NCBI RefSeq assembly: GCF_027942865.1
Contig: NC_134526.1
Span: 21,681,784 to 21,745,783 of the forward strand
Length of the DNA stretch: 64,000 nucleotides
Direction: 5' to 3'
Origin: Odontesthes bonariensis
Taxonomy: Eukaryota; Chordata; Actinopteri; Atheriniformes; Atherinopsidae
Made by a program: the position numbers and the translations under genes. Shown one piece after another: positions 1-30,895 of the stretch; the stretch's first letter is position 1, and each line of letters begins with the position of its first letter. The notes below the pieces were generated by a model. The model searched no databases. It saw only the letters and a list, made by a program, of their open reading frames with translations, and was not told the DNA's origin.

Positions 1-299
1 AATAAGCTGGTCTGCCTAAGTGACTGGTAGAAGAAGGAAAAGTAGCGCTTGGACTGATTAACAAAAAGCTACTGATGTAAACCTTGTAGGCTTACCGTAC
101 TAATTTCCATGTTTAACTGAATAACCCGTTTAACACAAGTACATTTTATTGAGCATGTTTTTTTTCTTCTTCACCAAATAGCAAAGTAGAACAGCTTTCT
201 CAAGCAATCAGCGATGGGTTTTGGAAACAGGAAATGAGCCCCTGGTTTAATGCACCCCCTGTATTAAGAAACCCTATCTCAAAGACTGATTTTTAGTCA

Positions 300-408
300 T
301 TACTTGGGTAGCACGCATATTCTGAACGAGCCATTTTAATCTAGATTAAATTTCAAGATGTCAGTGAGATTAATCTAGATTAAAAAAAATTAATCTATGC
401 CCACCACT
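300..408 (-). mobile_element. hAT-like DNA transposon end
   Basis: Two copies of a TAATCTAGATTAA motif (about 336-349 and 370-383) are followed by a third TTAATCT and then GCCCACCACTA ending near 409. Read on the minus strand the end is TAGTGGTGGGC, which resembles the CAGTGGTGGG-type terminal inverted repeat of hAT elements. The other end is not recognised and may lie outside the window. The remainder of 1-300 shows no gene. Confidence 0.45.
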
Positions 409-477
409 AATATATATATATGATTCAGATGATAGAACCATATTATGCAACAACCACTTATAAAGTAGAAAGGAAGG

Positions 478-480
<3 letters not shown>

Positions 481-510
<30 letters not shown>
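481..510. repeat. (TA)n microsatellite
   Basis: About 29 bases of pure TA repeat, with a shorter TA run at 411-420. It lies in the hapstr1 intron about 20 bases beyond the splice donor of the exon at 531-741. Confidence 0.9.
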
Positions 511-512
<2 letters not shown>

Positions 513-530
513 TAATTTAACTTTCCTTAC

Positions 531-3203
531 CGTGCAGTGCTATGGCCTCCCTGAAAGGCTGGAGGTCTGCTTCCACAGATGAGCCAGTCTCAGCTGGTGA
601 GTTAGCCCGGCTGGGGGCCACCATGGCCAGCCGAGAGCTAGTCCTACTGCTTCTGTGTGGTGGTGCTTTACCGCAAAGGAAGCTGATAAGGTCCTCCCTG
701 CGGATGGTTCTTCTACGCTTTTTCACCCAGGCCAACATGTCCTACAATGAAATGTGAGCGCAATCCAGCCGTTAGTTAGTAAATTTATCATTTTATGATA
801 AGCAGATTAATTATTTGGTACCTTTTGTCACCTAAATATAGAAGACCTAATCTAATCTGTAAGCACTAGGTAGCTGCAACAACTTGTCCAAATACAAGAG
901 AATTACGGTTCCTGACAAATGAAACAAAGTTAATGAAACCTACCTTGTTACGACGTTGGTGGCCTATCTGGATACCCCGATCAAAACTTCTCTGATGGGC
1001 CTCTGCACTCTCTGATGTGGAAGGACAACATTAAAATAATGAAGATTGTTTGCTTCCATGTATTCCAAAGTCGGACAGTTAATGATGGCATCTTTGACAG
1101 TATCTGTCCATTTATATGTCTCAATTGAATTCATAGTACTTCAATGTTTAATAACATAAAAGACTAAAGTACATAATGTGTAGTACTTCAACATGTTAGT
1201 CTGACCAAACGTCTATGACATTGCGCTTCTCACATCCAGGTATTGCGGTTTGAGCTTGGATCCCTCTGCAAGTAATCGCTCAACTAAACCAATATGGGCC
1301 TAGATGCTCTGCACTCTGTTCACAATTCCATCTTTTTTAAATCGTTTTGTAAAATCTGTCAAGTTTTCGTTTATATCAACACAGCCGATTTCCAAATTAA
1401 ACTGCTCACATTTATCTTTCACTTTCTTTTGTCAGAAGTAAACTCCACTAATTTCAACTTTATAACCACAGCATCATAAGATAATATCACTATTTCAATA
1501 TATTAAAATCATAGTAAGTGCAGTGAATTCAGCTATATTTACATTTATGATGAGATATACTTCATTCAATAACTTCATTCCTCTCCAAGTGCATGTAAAC
1601 TGGGACAGGAAAAAAAATTGTCCAAACACCTTTTTTTTTTTTTTTTTTTTAAAAACCCAACAACGCTCACTTCTTTCAGTGACGTGACCTTTTAGCCCTG
1701 ATCAGTATACAGTAAAGAGTGATAATGACCAGATCTGTTTACCACTAGATGGGCCCCTTCAATAAAAATGACATCCAGTGTTTACATATTTGGTAAGTAG
1801 CACAAACAACTTTTTAGTTGTAGTGGGTGACAGATCAAGACATCCTGCTTGAAAGCACAGGGGCAAAGGGAAGTGATGTGGATAGTTACCTTTGTAAAGG
1901 TTGGTTACTGCTGTAGCAGCATTCTGAAATGGCACCCACAAGGACAGGCCCTGCTGATGGCATGCCCGGTCTGTTGCAGAGAAAGGAAAAATATGTTCAG
2001 TCACTCTTCATTACATAACGCTGAGATCTTCAGTCAAGCACCTTATCGATAAGAAAACTAATGTGACCAAAGGACAGCGAGGGGTGAAAGTGGAGTTAAT
2101 TTTGTAACGCCATTTTGTCTCGCATCTACAATTGCATAGATGGGGGTTTGGCATAAAAATAGCTGTCAGCATGCGCTAGATAGCCAGCTTGGCAGACTGT
2201 TTACTAAGAAAGCACCCAACTTAACTGCCCTCTCAGCAGTAAAGTTGGGCAGCAATGTAAAAGATAAATAACAAAGGCAACTGACAAGTCGAACTCTGTT
2301 CGTCTGGACGGGAATATATCATAACCAAAAAATTAAAACAGACGGCAGAAGCAACAGTAATTCCACGCCGAACCAAAAATTATCCTCGCCATTTTGTGAT
2401 TATAACGCTTGCTAAAACCCACTTCTCACTCAGTATCGAGCCAAGCGTTAAAAAGCAGCTGTATACTTATTTCCCATTTCTATTATATCTTTAGAGGGCA
2501 CTTCAACAGCTAGTTGATACTTGTATAACAAATGTTAACACTGACAGCATACAAGAGCCTATCAGCTGGGAATGTCGCGTAGATACGATTGTTGTTACTA
2601 TCGCCATTTTGTAACTAGCATGGCTAACGTTCGGTTAGCCACAGCCCAACTTACCGTAGATACTTTAAGTGGTAAGCTATAGTTTTTGACAGCAACTTAT
2701 TTGTGGTAACGAGTCTAACTATTTTTAGTCAGTCGTCAGGATAAGTGTAAAACATCGTGTCTTAAGTCAGAACTCAATTTTTCACTGGTTAGCATAGCAC
2801 TGAAAAAGTCACCTGTAAACGCTCTATTCCCAGCACCGGTGGCTGGCGAGTTGGCTAACAAGCTAGCTAGCATTCAACCAATACTGATGCTAACTGTAAT
2901 TCATAGTAACTATAGATACGTAGCCGGACTGCTAACAAATAAGCCAATAGCAGAATGACAAAGTGTGTCATTACACGAACAACTCAGCACAGAGCATAGC
3001 CGTTAACCTTTGTATAACTGTGCCACGGCAGTGGCGGAGTTCTGGAAGAGATGCCACAGTTTGTCCTGATCGGTGTCGGCCTCCTCCTCGCTCAGCTCTC
3101 TCTGCTCCGCTTCGGCCAAACACTGCCGCTCCCATTTTGAGAACCAGTGCTCGGGTCCGTGTTCCTGTATCTCCGGGTCTCCGTCTTCCTTCTTCTCCTC
3201 CAT
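531..3203 (-). CDS. hapstr1: HAPSTR1 / C16orf72 homologue (HUWE1-associated stress-response protein), 3'-truncated by window edge
   Basis: Four coding exons on the minus strand: 3203-3008 (starts MEEKKEDGDPEIQEHG), 1970-1890 (GLSLWVPFQNAATAVTNLYK), 1011-944 (ESAEAHQRSFDRGIQIG) and 741-531 (DMLAWVKKRRRTIRRED to AIALHG). All borders are AG/GT and the phases join (196, 81, 68 and 211 nt), giving 185 codons plus one base. The order and wording match the vertebrate C16orf72 family. The final Ser/Arg-rich coding exon of that family is not seen between 1 and 530, so it lies left of the window. From family knowledge the protein binds the E3 ligase HUWE1 and modulates stress signalling in the nucleus. 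It contains two related blocks (LWHLFQNSATAVAQLYK and LWVPFQNAATAVTNLYK), suggesting an old internal duplication split between exons 1 and 2. It is divergently oriented to usp7. Confidence 0.93.
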
Positions 3204-3420
3204 TTAATTCCCCAAAACTCGAGGGGAAATTGCTTTTAATCTTTGAAAGGTAAATATGTGGACACTGTTTGAATAATTATACTAGAAAAGACATGAATAC
3301 TGCTGTAAATGTTTCTATTTTGTTCTACTATGTTGCGCTGCGACCTCCTCTTGCCATCTGAGAAGATAAGCCTAGCTAACTATTTTTCCTAGTTGCCGAC
3401 GTCGGGATATATACAAGTCA
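3204..3420 (-). promoter_or_regulatory. hapstr1 5' UTR / promoter region
   Basis: This is the sequence directly upstream of the hapstr1 start codon. No TATA box is evident at a convincing distance, and the transcription start cannot be fixed from sequence alone. From about 3420 to 4330 there is AT-rich non-coding DNA with no recognised gene. Confidence 0.3.
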
Positions 3421-3656
3421 GACTATCCTGTTATGCACTTTATCCCACCCCTTATTCCAGATCTAAAAGATAATTGGACAGATTCGATTTAGGGGTGGGC
3501 CTTAGGTCTACATCCAGAGTATAATTGGCTTTGTAACATGTCCATCATAATATTGACACAAAACAAGCCCTGAATATTTCCTCCTGTCGAAGCTTCTAAG
3601 AGAGAGTTCGAGTTTTGTCATGACAGCTGCGCTGTGAGAATAAAGCTGTGAGCAGT

Positions 3657-3692
3657 AATATTATATTATATTATATTATATTATATTATATT
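3657..3692. repeat. (ATATT)n minisatellite
   Basis: About seven tandem copies of a TTATA pentamer, followed by a very AT-rich stretch to about 3860. Confidence 0.9.
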
Positions 3693-4334
3693 TGAATCAA
3701 TTAAGTTAAAATATAATACTTATGCTTACTTAACACTATTTAAATCACTCAATTAATAAATTAATCTTTACAATTTTACAATAAATTTACAAAAAAAAAA
3801 GAATCTTTAAAATAAATTACAACTGTATGTAAAAATCATTTCGTTGGTGAAATAGTTGGTAAAATAAATATTTCCTCAAAAATAATACTGACCCACATTG
3901 CAGGCATATAGTGTGTCCTCTTCAACCTGCTAATGCAGTTTATTTTGGGTAACGATTTGCTGTTGCTGCGTCAAAAGGAACATGGAGAATCTGATATTAA
4001 AAGAAGAGTACTTAGTCATGATAGTTATAATTCATTTTCAGTGTAAAAGAGGGAATACAGTTGTTATTACCCATAAATCATCATACGTATATCATATACA
4101 TATGATGAGCATCGTATATTTATCTATATCTATCTAGCTAACCCCCACCACAGTGCACCCCACTGGCGGACATTTTATATGTAAACACAAACAGCATACA
4201 ATGGTCTGCAAATAATTTAAACCCAATATACAAGTGAAAATTGTAAAAAGACAGCATATCACAGTAGCTAGGCCATCACAAGGCCAAACACAACAAACAA
4301 TCATGCGTGCTCACCCCTGCCCTCAGTTTAGAAC

Positions 4335-4490
4335 ACCAATTAACCTGAAATGCATGTTTTTTGGACAGCGGAAGGAAGCCGGAGTACCTGGAGAGAACCC
4401 ATGTGGGAATGGGGAGAACATGCAAACTCCGTAGAGAAAGAGCCAGCTGAAAAAGTTTTTGCTGTGAGGCGACAGTGCTAATAAACGCCA
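4335..4490 (+). repeat. Dispersed vertebrate repeat (GGGGAGAACATGCAAACTCC type)
   Basis: Contains the recognisable string GGGGAGAACATGCAAACTCC at about 4413-4432. Further downstream are CTGTGAGGCGACAGTGCTAA and the end GCCACGGT, a combination that recurs widely in fish genomes. Element class is uncertain (SINE- or LINE-tail-like). The Tc1-like relic at 4490 abuts it. Confidence 0.55.
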
Positions 4491-5110
4491 CGGTACAGCC
4501 TGGTCCAAAAGAACAAAGACATTTTGGAAATCATGAACACCACATCCTCCAGACTAAAGAGGAGAGGGACCATGTGACTGGTTATCAGTGCAGAGTTTAA
4601 AGGCCAACATCTGCAACACATGGAAAGCTCCACACCTGAGGGGATACTATTCATTCTGAACGGTGAATACAGGTTCTGGGGCAACACGTAACTACCATGC
4701 TAATGATGTCTATTCCAGGGGTGGCCTTGCGTATTTCAGCAAGACAATGCCAAACCACATTCTACATATATTACAACATCATGGTTCTGTATTAAAAGTG
4801 ACTGAAATAATGGCTTTTTATTAGTTTTATATGTCTGACCTTATTTAGTATGTTCCTTTTTAACATTATGAAAAGAGTGATTATTACAACCATGGCATTA
4901 ATAATATGACCAAGGAGGCTCAGCAGCTTGAATACTATATGAAGCAAAATCAGAAAACATTTACTTTTCAGAACCACAGCAGTTCCTCCGATCCCAAATT
5001 GTTACGGTGCTGTGAAAAGAAAAGTTAATGCAACACAGAGAGAAACATGCCAATGTTCCAACAATTTTATGCCAACAATTTTATGCCAGCAATTTGCCGC
5101 GGTGTGTTGC
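4490..5110 (+). mobile_element. Tc1/mariner-like transposon relic A (broken transposase)
   Basis: Degraded transposase coding sequence on the plus strand. The stretch after 4500 resembles the region around the DDE core of a fish Tc1-like family: a frame near 4730-4800 reads AYFSKTMPNHILHILQHHG, comparable to the QDNAKPHS block. A second stretch at 5010-5105 resembles the C-terminal region (KRK.NATQ) and the 3' end of the same family. The middle, about 4800-5005, does not fit and appears deleted or replaced. Stops and frameshifts are frequent, so it is inactive. Confidence 0.55.
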
Positions 5111-5114
5111 TATA

Positions 5115-5705
5115 AAAGCAAAACTAGTTACTAAACACCCATGAACATTTGATCTTGTAATACAAAACGACTCAAAAGGTCAATCTTCCAATTTTCAAAG
5201 TGGTTTGATCAACAGTTCTCCAGACTTTCTGAATTTCTTTCTAAAATTTTCTTCGAACATTGGCTTATTCTTAAGGACGGGAAACAGGGAGAAAAGTATG
5301 AGTTATGCCAAATGACACAAAAAGTGGACTGAAAATTGGTGGCAACAGGTCCCATGGAGGGATAAACCCTCCCCAGAGCCCGGACCTCAACGTTATTGAA
5401 GCAGTGTGGGATCATCTTGACAGAGAACGGAACAAAAGGCTACGGAACTATTCCTGAAGACTACTTAAAGAAATCACAAGAAAGCTTGTCTAAGAGGGTT
5501 CAGGCTGCGTTGAAGAATTAAGGTGCTCTTACCAAACTGTAGGCTATAGTATAAACTCGTGTTTTTTGCCTTATCCACTGTATTTCCATCTGTGTCTGCA
5601 CACGTGTCAATAAAATCCCTGCAACTATTTCTTGTTTTTCCTGGTCAAATTTAATGGAAAGAAAGAAATGGCTCTGGACATTTGCAGAGTTCTGTGTATG
5701 ATTGT
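5115..5705 (+). mobile_element. Tc1-like transposon relic B (3' half of transposase)
   Basis: At about 5376-5440 a plus-strand frame reads QSPDLNVIEAVWDHLDRERN, the conserved C-terminal block of Tc1-like transposases containing the last catalytic acidic residue region. Upstream (5150-5220) there is a decayed QNDSK-type block. Downstream AAGAATTAAGGTG and the CTGGTCAAATTTAATGGAAA motif (about 5641-5660) match the 3' end of this family. The 5' half is missing and stops interrupt the frame. It is a different subfamily from the relic just upstream. Confidence 0.7.
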
Positions 5706-5814
5706 CATGGGCTCACCTCAGTGAAAAGTTCCAACTGCAAACATAAATTCAGTTTGAAATAATCGAGTAATAAAAAGGGGGAAAAAGCTTTTTTGGGTGG
5801 GACATGTCTGTATT

Positions 5815-6880
5815 TAAGGCAAGGCAAGTTTATTTGTATAGCACAATTCAACTACAAGGCGATTCAAAGTGCTTTACAGAGACATTAAAACAGTAGAAAT
5901 AAAAAGCATGATTTAAATTTTAAACAAAAAAGAAAGAAAGAAGAACAATAGATAAAATCAGATAAAATCAGTAGTTAAAATGTGATTAAGTTTTGAGCTT
6001 TATTCAAATGCGCTGAAAATAGGTGGGTCTTCAACCTGGACTTAAACACACTGAGTGTTTCAGCTGATCTGAGGCTTTCTGGGAGTTTATTCCAGACATG
6101 TGGAGCATAGAAGCTGAATGCAGCTTCTCCATGTCTGGTTCTGACTCTAGGAACTGATAGAAGACCGGATCCAGATGACCTGAGGGGTTTGGAAGGTTCA
6201 TACTGGGTCAGGAGGTCACTGATGTATTTTGGTCCTAGACCATTCAGAGCTTTATAGACCAGCATCAGAACTTTAAAGTCTATCCTCTGATGGACAGGCA
6301 GCCAGTGTAAAGACCTCGGAACTGTGTCATGGTGTTTAAACGGGTTTTCGGTGGAGACGGTACATATGCTGAACCTGCTGCTGATGTACCAACTGCTTGT
6401 CTAATATTTTGGATTTTGTCTGTGAAGAATTTGGCATAGTCATTGCAGGCCATGGTGGAATGAAGTTCAGTTGCCACTAACACAGGAGGGTTTGTTAGCC
6501 TGTCAACTGTAGCAAGGCCCGAGCATTCTAACTATTTTTGGTGATGATGTCAGAGAAGTATGACTTTCTTGCATTCCTCAGTTGTAAATTATGAGTGAAG
6601 TTTCTCTTTATAGATGTTATAATGAACCTGGAGATTTGTTTTTCTCCATTTGCGCTCAAGCTTTCCGACACTCTCTTTTCCCATTTTTCACCAGTGTGGA
6701 ATTTCGCCATGGAGACTTCTTCCTTCCAGAGATAACCTTCACCTTAATGGGAGCAATAGCATCCATAACATTTAACATTTTAGCATTCAAACTACTGACA
6801 AGCTCATTGACTGAACCTCCGGATACTATTGTATCCGGGGGTACTATTGTTTGTCCACTAGATGGTATCATTTCAACAAG
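5815..6880 (-). mobile_element. L2-type LINE, internally deleted, minus orientation
   Basis: The minus frame 6265-5975 reads MLVYKALNGLGPKYISDL, then RSSGSGLLSVPRVRTRHGEA and WNKLPESLR, the C-terminal end of L2-like LINE reverse transcriptase proteins. Minus frames at 6871-6656 (APIKVKVISGRKKSPWRNS) and 6483-6280 (ACNDYAKFFTDKIQNIR) match the region between the endonuclease and reverse transcriptase domains. The catalytic reverse transcriptase core expected between them is absent, so the two parts were joined by a deletion near 6280-6330. The 3' tail is the GCAAGGCAAGTTTATTTGTA motif at 5820. Inactive copy. Confidence 0.8.
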
Positions 6881-8060
6881 ATCTGAAGACTTCAGTCTCA
6901 GACTTGGACATTGGTTATTATTCTTTTAACAGAGTTTACCAACTGTATCAGGTACAAACACTCGTTTGATTAAAAACTAATAAATATACGATTGAACATT
7001 CATTTAAAAAAAATAAAATAATAATAAAAATTTACAATTTTTTTTATGATATAACAAGTGGCAGGCCTACGTTTAATCAAAGAATAAAGTTACTTTTAAT
7101 ATTCTTCCGTCTGGCAGTTTTAATAAATATGGGAAAACTCCCAAGGGTGCAACTCATTCAAACTCAAAAACGACATTTCTACTCAGTATAACCCAGTGTC
7201 CAAAACTGTTATTCTTCTGATTTCATTCTTTTTTTTTCCCATCAAACTCTCGCACACACTAAGTACAAATGGTCAGAGAGAAGAGTGCAAACAGGTTTAA
7301 TATTGTATCATACAATTTGTAATTTTGATGAAGTTTTTTTTTTTGCAAATTGGCCTATTTTAATTCAACATTGAGAAACACATGGATTTGCGCGCACAAA
7401 TGGTGCACGTCGGTTGTTGGGAACTTTTGAGAAGACAGACAAGCATAGGGCATTACAGTAGGCGACAATGACCTATGTGTAATAAACGTACACATAGAAA
7501 CCCTCATGTCATTTGCAGTTGAGTTTGCCCCCACATTCAGTCCGATTCATGCAAAAGTCAAGCCATTTGGGCCCATTGCACACCCACATTACAAAGAAGC
7601 AGATCCCCGCATTATAATTCTTGGCCGTTCCATTCATGTCATAGCTGTTTTTTGCACTTTTTATTTATTTATTTTTAAATTTCCTTGCATTTGATGCAGA
7701 CGCCAGGTCCATGTGATTTAACATGGATCTGAACCTGGTCGGGGATGGGCCCGTGTTTGGATCTCCATGCGGATGTGACATTTCAGAGAAGAGCGCGACC
7801 GCCATTTTGAGATTTACCTCAGACTCAACACATCACAAACCACGGGAGGAGCGGGTTGTGAGCCGCACAGCTCAAACGAGTGTTGTACGACCGGGTAAAT
7901 TCCCCATACGAAACGAGAGGTTAGTTAAAAATGCGACAAGGTGCCGCGTTTTGTTGTTTATCGTGTTAGGGGTGGTTTGGGGGAATTGTTTTAAGTCGGG
8001 CCGTGGTAACTCTTGTCTCCGTGAACTTCCAAATTAACGTTAACATTAGTGGAAACTGGT
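6881..8060. other. Intergenic, no gene seen
   Basis: AT-rich at 6960-7340, then mixed composition. Small open frames here have no recognisable motif. GC content rises from about 7840 towards the usp7 promoter. Confidence 0.5.
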
Positions 8061-8694
8061 TTGAATGGATAGCTTTTTCCTCCGCTCTCCCCCAGACGAG
8101 GGACAATCGGAGGAGCACACGGACTGGGGATATCGCAGGCAAAGTTGCTGAATGTGTCCATAGCAAATTAGCTTTTGTTTTCGTTGTTGCACCTTTATCT
8201 CCATTTGGCTGCCAAGTGTCAGGTAGCTTAAAGCTAGCTATAAACAGGGTATTTGTTTCTCTTACTGCAAGTCGTGCTGCGAGTTCCCTTATTGCCCCTC
8301 ATTTCCCGGGGTAAAACCTGAGTGATTTAGTTCATTTCAGCGGGCCTCCGTCCTCGGAGCCCCAGTCCATCAACCTCAACCCCAGCCGTCAGCCAAGCGA
8401 CTCGCACCCACCAAAGGCGCCGAGATTGGGCGAATAGCGAGCAAATACGTCCGCGTTTCTCTACCCGCTCCCCCACCGACCTCCCCTCCTCACTCCCCGG
8501 CTCTGACAGCGGACAAGGCCGAGGTCGTAACAGAACAGGCCCGGCCGCCAAGGCTCGACCTGTCCACCCCACCTCCGCATCCCACCACACCTCACCAGCA
8601 GTCCAGAACCCGGTTCCCCACCGAACCGACCCTGGACAAGGTCGAGGGCAACAGAGATAGCGGGGAGCAGCGCATCACAACAACAGCTGCAGTC
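8061..8694 (+). promoter_or_regulatory. usp7 promoter / 5' UTR, GC- and CpG-rich
   Basis: The 630 bases before the usp7 start codon are markedly richer in G+C and CpG than their surroundings, especially 8335-8640, as in TATA-less CpG-island promoters. The transcription start cannot be placed exactly. In-frame upstream sequence gives no family match, so the ATG at 8695 is taken as the start. Confidence 0.55.
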
Positions 8695-28982
<20,288 letters not shown>

Positions 28983-30895
28983 AAGCAGCCTGCCCCTCCT
29001 CTTTTGTCGTCCTCCTCCTCTCCTGCTCCGCCTTCCTCCCTTCCTACTTTAACAAACCATAACCGCAGACTGTAACCAACCGTGTGTGTGCGTGTGTTTG
29101 TGTGCTCGAGACTGTTTGGGGTTGCGCGTGTGCTCGTATGTGTGTGTATTCATCACTTTTAACACCCCGCCTGGACACCTCTACAGCTCTGCACCCGGCA
29201 CCACGTCTTCAGTGATACGGGATGTCGCTGCGGCTGACGGAATAATTCTTCAACCACAAAATAAACTGCACCAACCACCTCCTGACTGTTGATTTTTGTT
29301 GTAAATTCTTTTCTTCTTTATTTTTTTCTTTTTAAACCAAAAAAAAAAAAAAAAACGTCTCCCTCGATGTTTGAGACTGTTCGGTTGCTTTTTTTTTTTT
29401 TTTTTTTTTCTTTCCCCTCTCTCTCTCCTCTGGCTTCTCTACCTGTTGACTGCCTGCTTTTTGTTGCCTGTCTGGAAATGGGAGAAATTGGTTTTTAAGA
29501 TGAAATAAGTGACGAGGGAAGCGGAACCGGGTTGGAGATGTGTATGTTTTTCATTTGCTCCCCCCACCACCCACCCTCCCCTGTCTCCTATCTCACTCAT
29601 CAGCTTTTTCTTTTTCTTTTTTTTTTCCCTTCTGTGTTTTTTGGGGGGTTTGTTTTTAAATAAAGTTGTTTAAAGAGGAATCCCGCTGTGTGCAGTTTGA
29701 TGGAAGGATGTTTGCGAGGACTTGACTGATAAAGGAGGGGGGGTCGCGATGGTGGTTTTTGCAGAAGAATTTTTGCATAATTAAACGGCTGCAAGCAGGC
29801 GTTCGCTCCGAAGCTCACTAGTTGCCCTGTTGAAGTTGTTTATAGTTCCTGCTCCCTTCCTATAGTGCAACAAAAACCAGTATTTGAGTTTACACCAATT
29901 CTTTCTCACATAGTTTGGTTGGAGGATAAAGTAAAAGAAAATTTTCCCCCATTTTTTTTTTCTGTTTGTTTTTGTCTCTTTATGCAGATCTTGTATAATA
30001 AAATTTAAAAAAAAATCTGCGAAAACGGCATCTGTTTAAAAATAAATGGAGAAAAATGAGATTTGTCTGTATTTCATCTTGAACTTGGCACTTAATGTCA
30101 GAGCTTTCTCAGGATTGGCAAATGTACTTTTTTTTTCACTTTAAGGAACACGTGCACCAACTAACTCCTCCCTTTTTTTTCTTTTTTTTTTCTCCTTTTC
30201 TTCTTTGGGGGGGGGGGGGGTAGTTTTTTCTCAGTCATTCCTCTGAACACAGACGCACATTCAATCTTCCATGTTCTCCCTTGAATCTGTCGCCCCCGGG
30301 TGGTTGAGAGCAGTAACTGCGCTGTGCTCGTTAGAGACCCTCGGAGCCCCAAGGGTCCGAGGATTGTGTAGAGCCAAAACCAGCATTGTAAGAAACACTT
30401 TAAGCCCCTCTGAATTTCTTTTATCTTTTACTTTTGATGCACAGATGGAATGCACCCCTTATAACGCATAGCTGGCTCTGTAAAGACAACATTTATGAAT
30501 TGTATATTTAAAAAAATATGAACGTGTAAAATTTAAAGAGAAACACGCCTTTCTTGTTGGGTACAGAAGGAGCCGGGTGTTCATATTTCTTGTGTGTAGG
30601 TTTCTTTTTTTTTCTCTCTCTTTCTCTTTGCGTTCCTAATGTACCATTGACAATTTTTTTTTCTTATGTTACATTTGGATTGTTTTTCCTTTAAGAAAAA
30701 AAAAGAAAAAAAAAAACTGCGGTGGTTTGTCTTGTTAAAAACTTCAGTACAAAGATGACCTGCAGAATCACAACCCTTAATTTGATCTTTTCCAGTTTAA
30801 AATCATCCGTGTAGCAGCAGTGTACGACAACTATTCCTGTATATTGCCTTTTTGCTGGAAAATGTATGTTGAATAAAATTTTCTATAAAAACAAA
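28983..30895 (+). other. usp7 3' UTR with several poly(A) signals
   Basis: Non-coding sequence after the stop with T- and C/T-rich tracts. AATAAA hexamers occur at 29260-29265, 29659-29664, 29997-30002 and 30872-30877. The last, in TTGAATAAAATTTTC, is the best candidate distal cleavage site and gives a 3' UTR of about 1.9 kb. The others could give shorter isoforms. Sequence cannot say which is used. Confidence 0.65.

Noticed and set aside
3657-3692. Tandem repeat considered as CRISPR-like array
   Set aside because: The units are contiguous pentamers without spacers, and the genome is eukaryotic.
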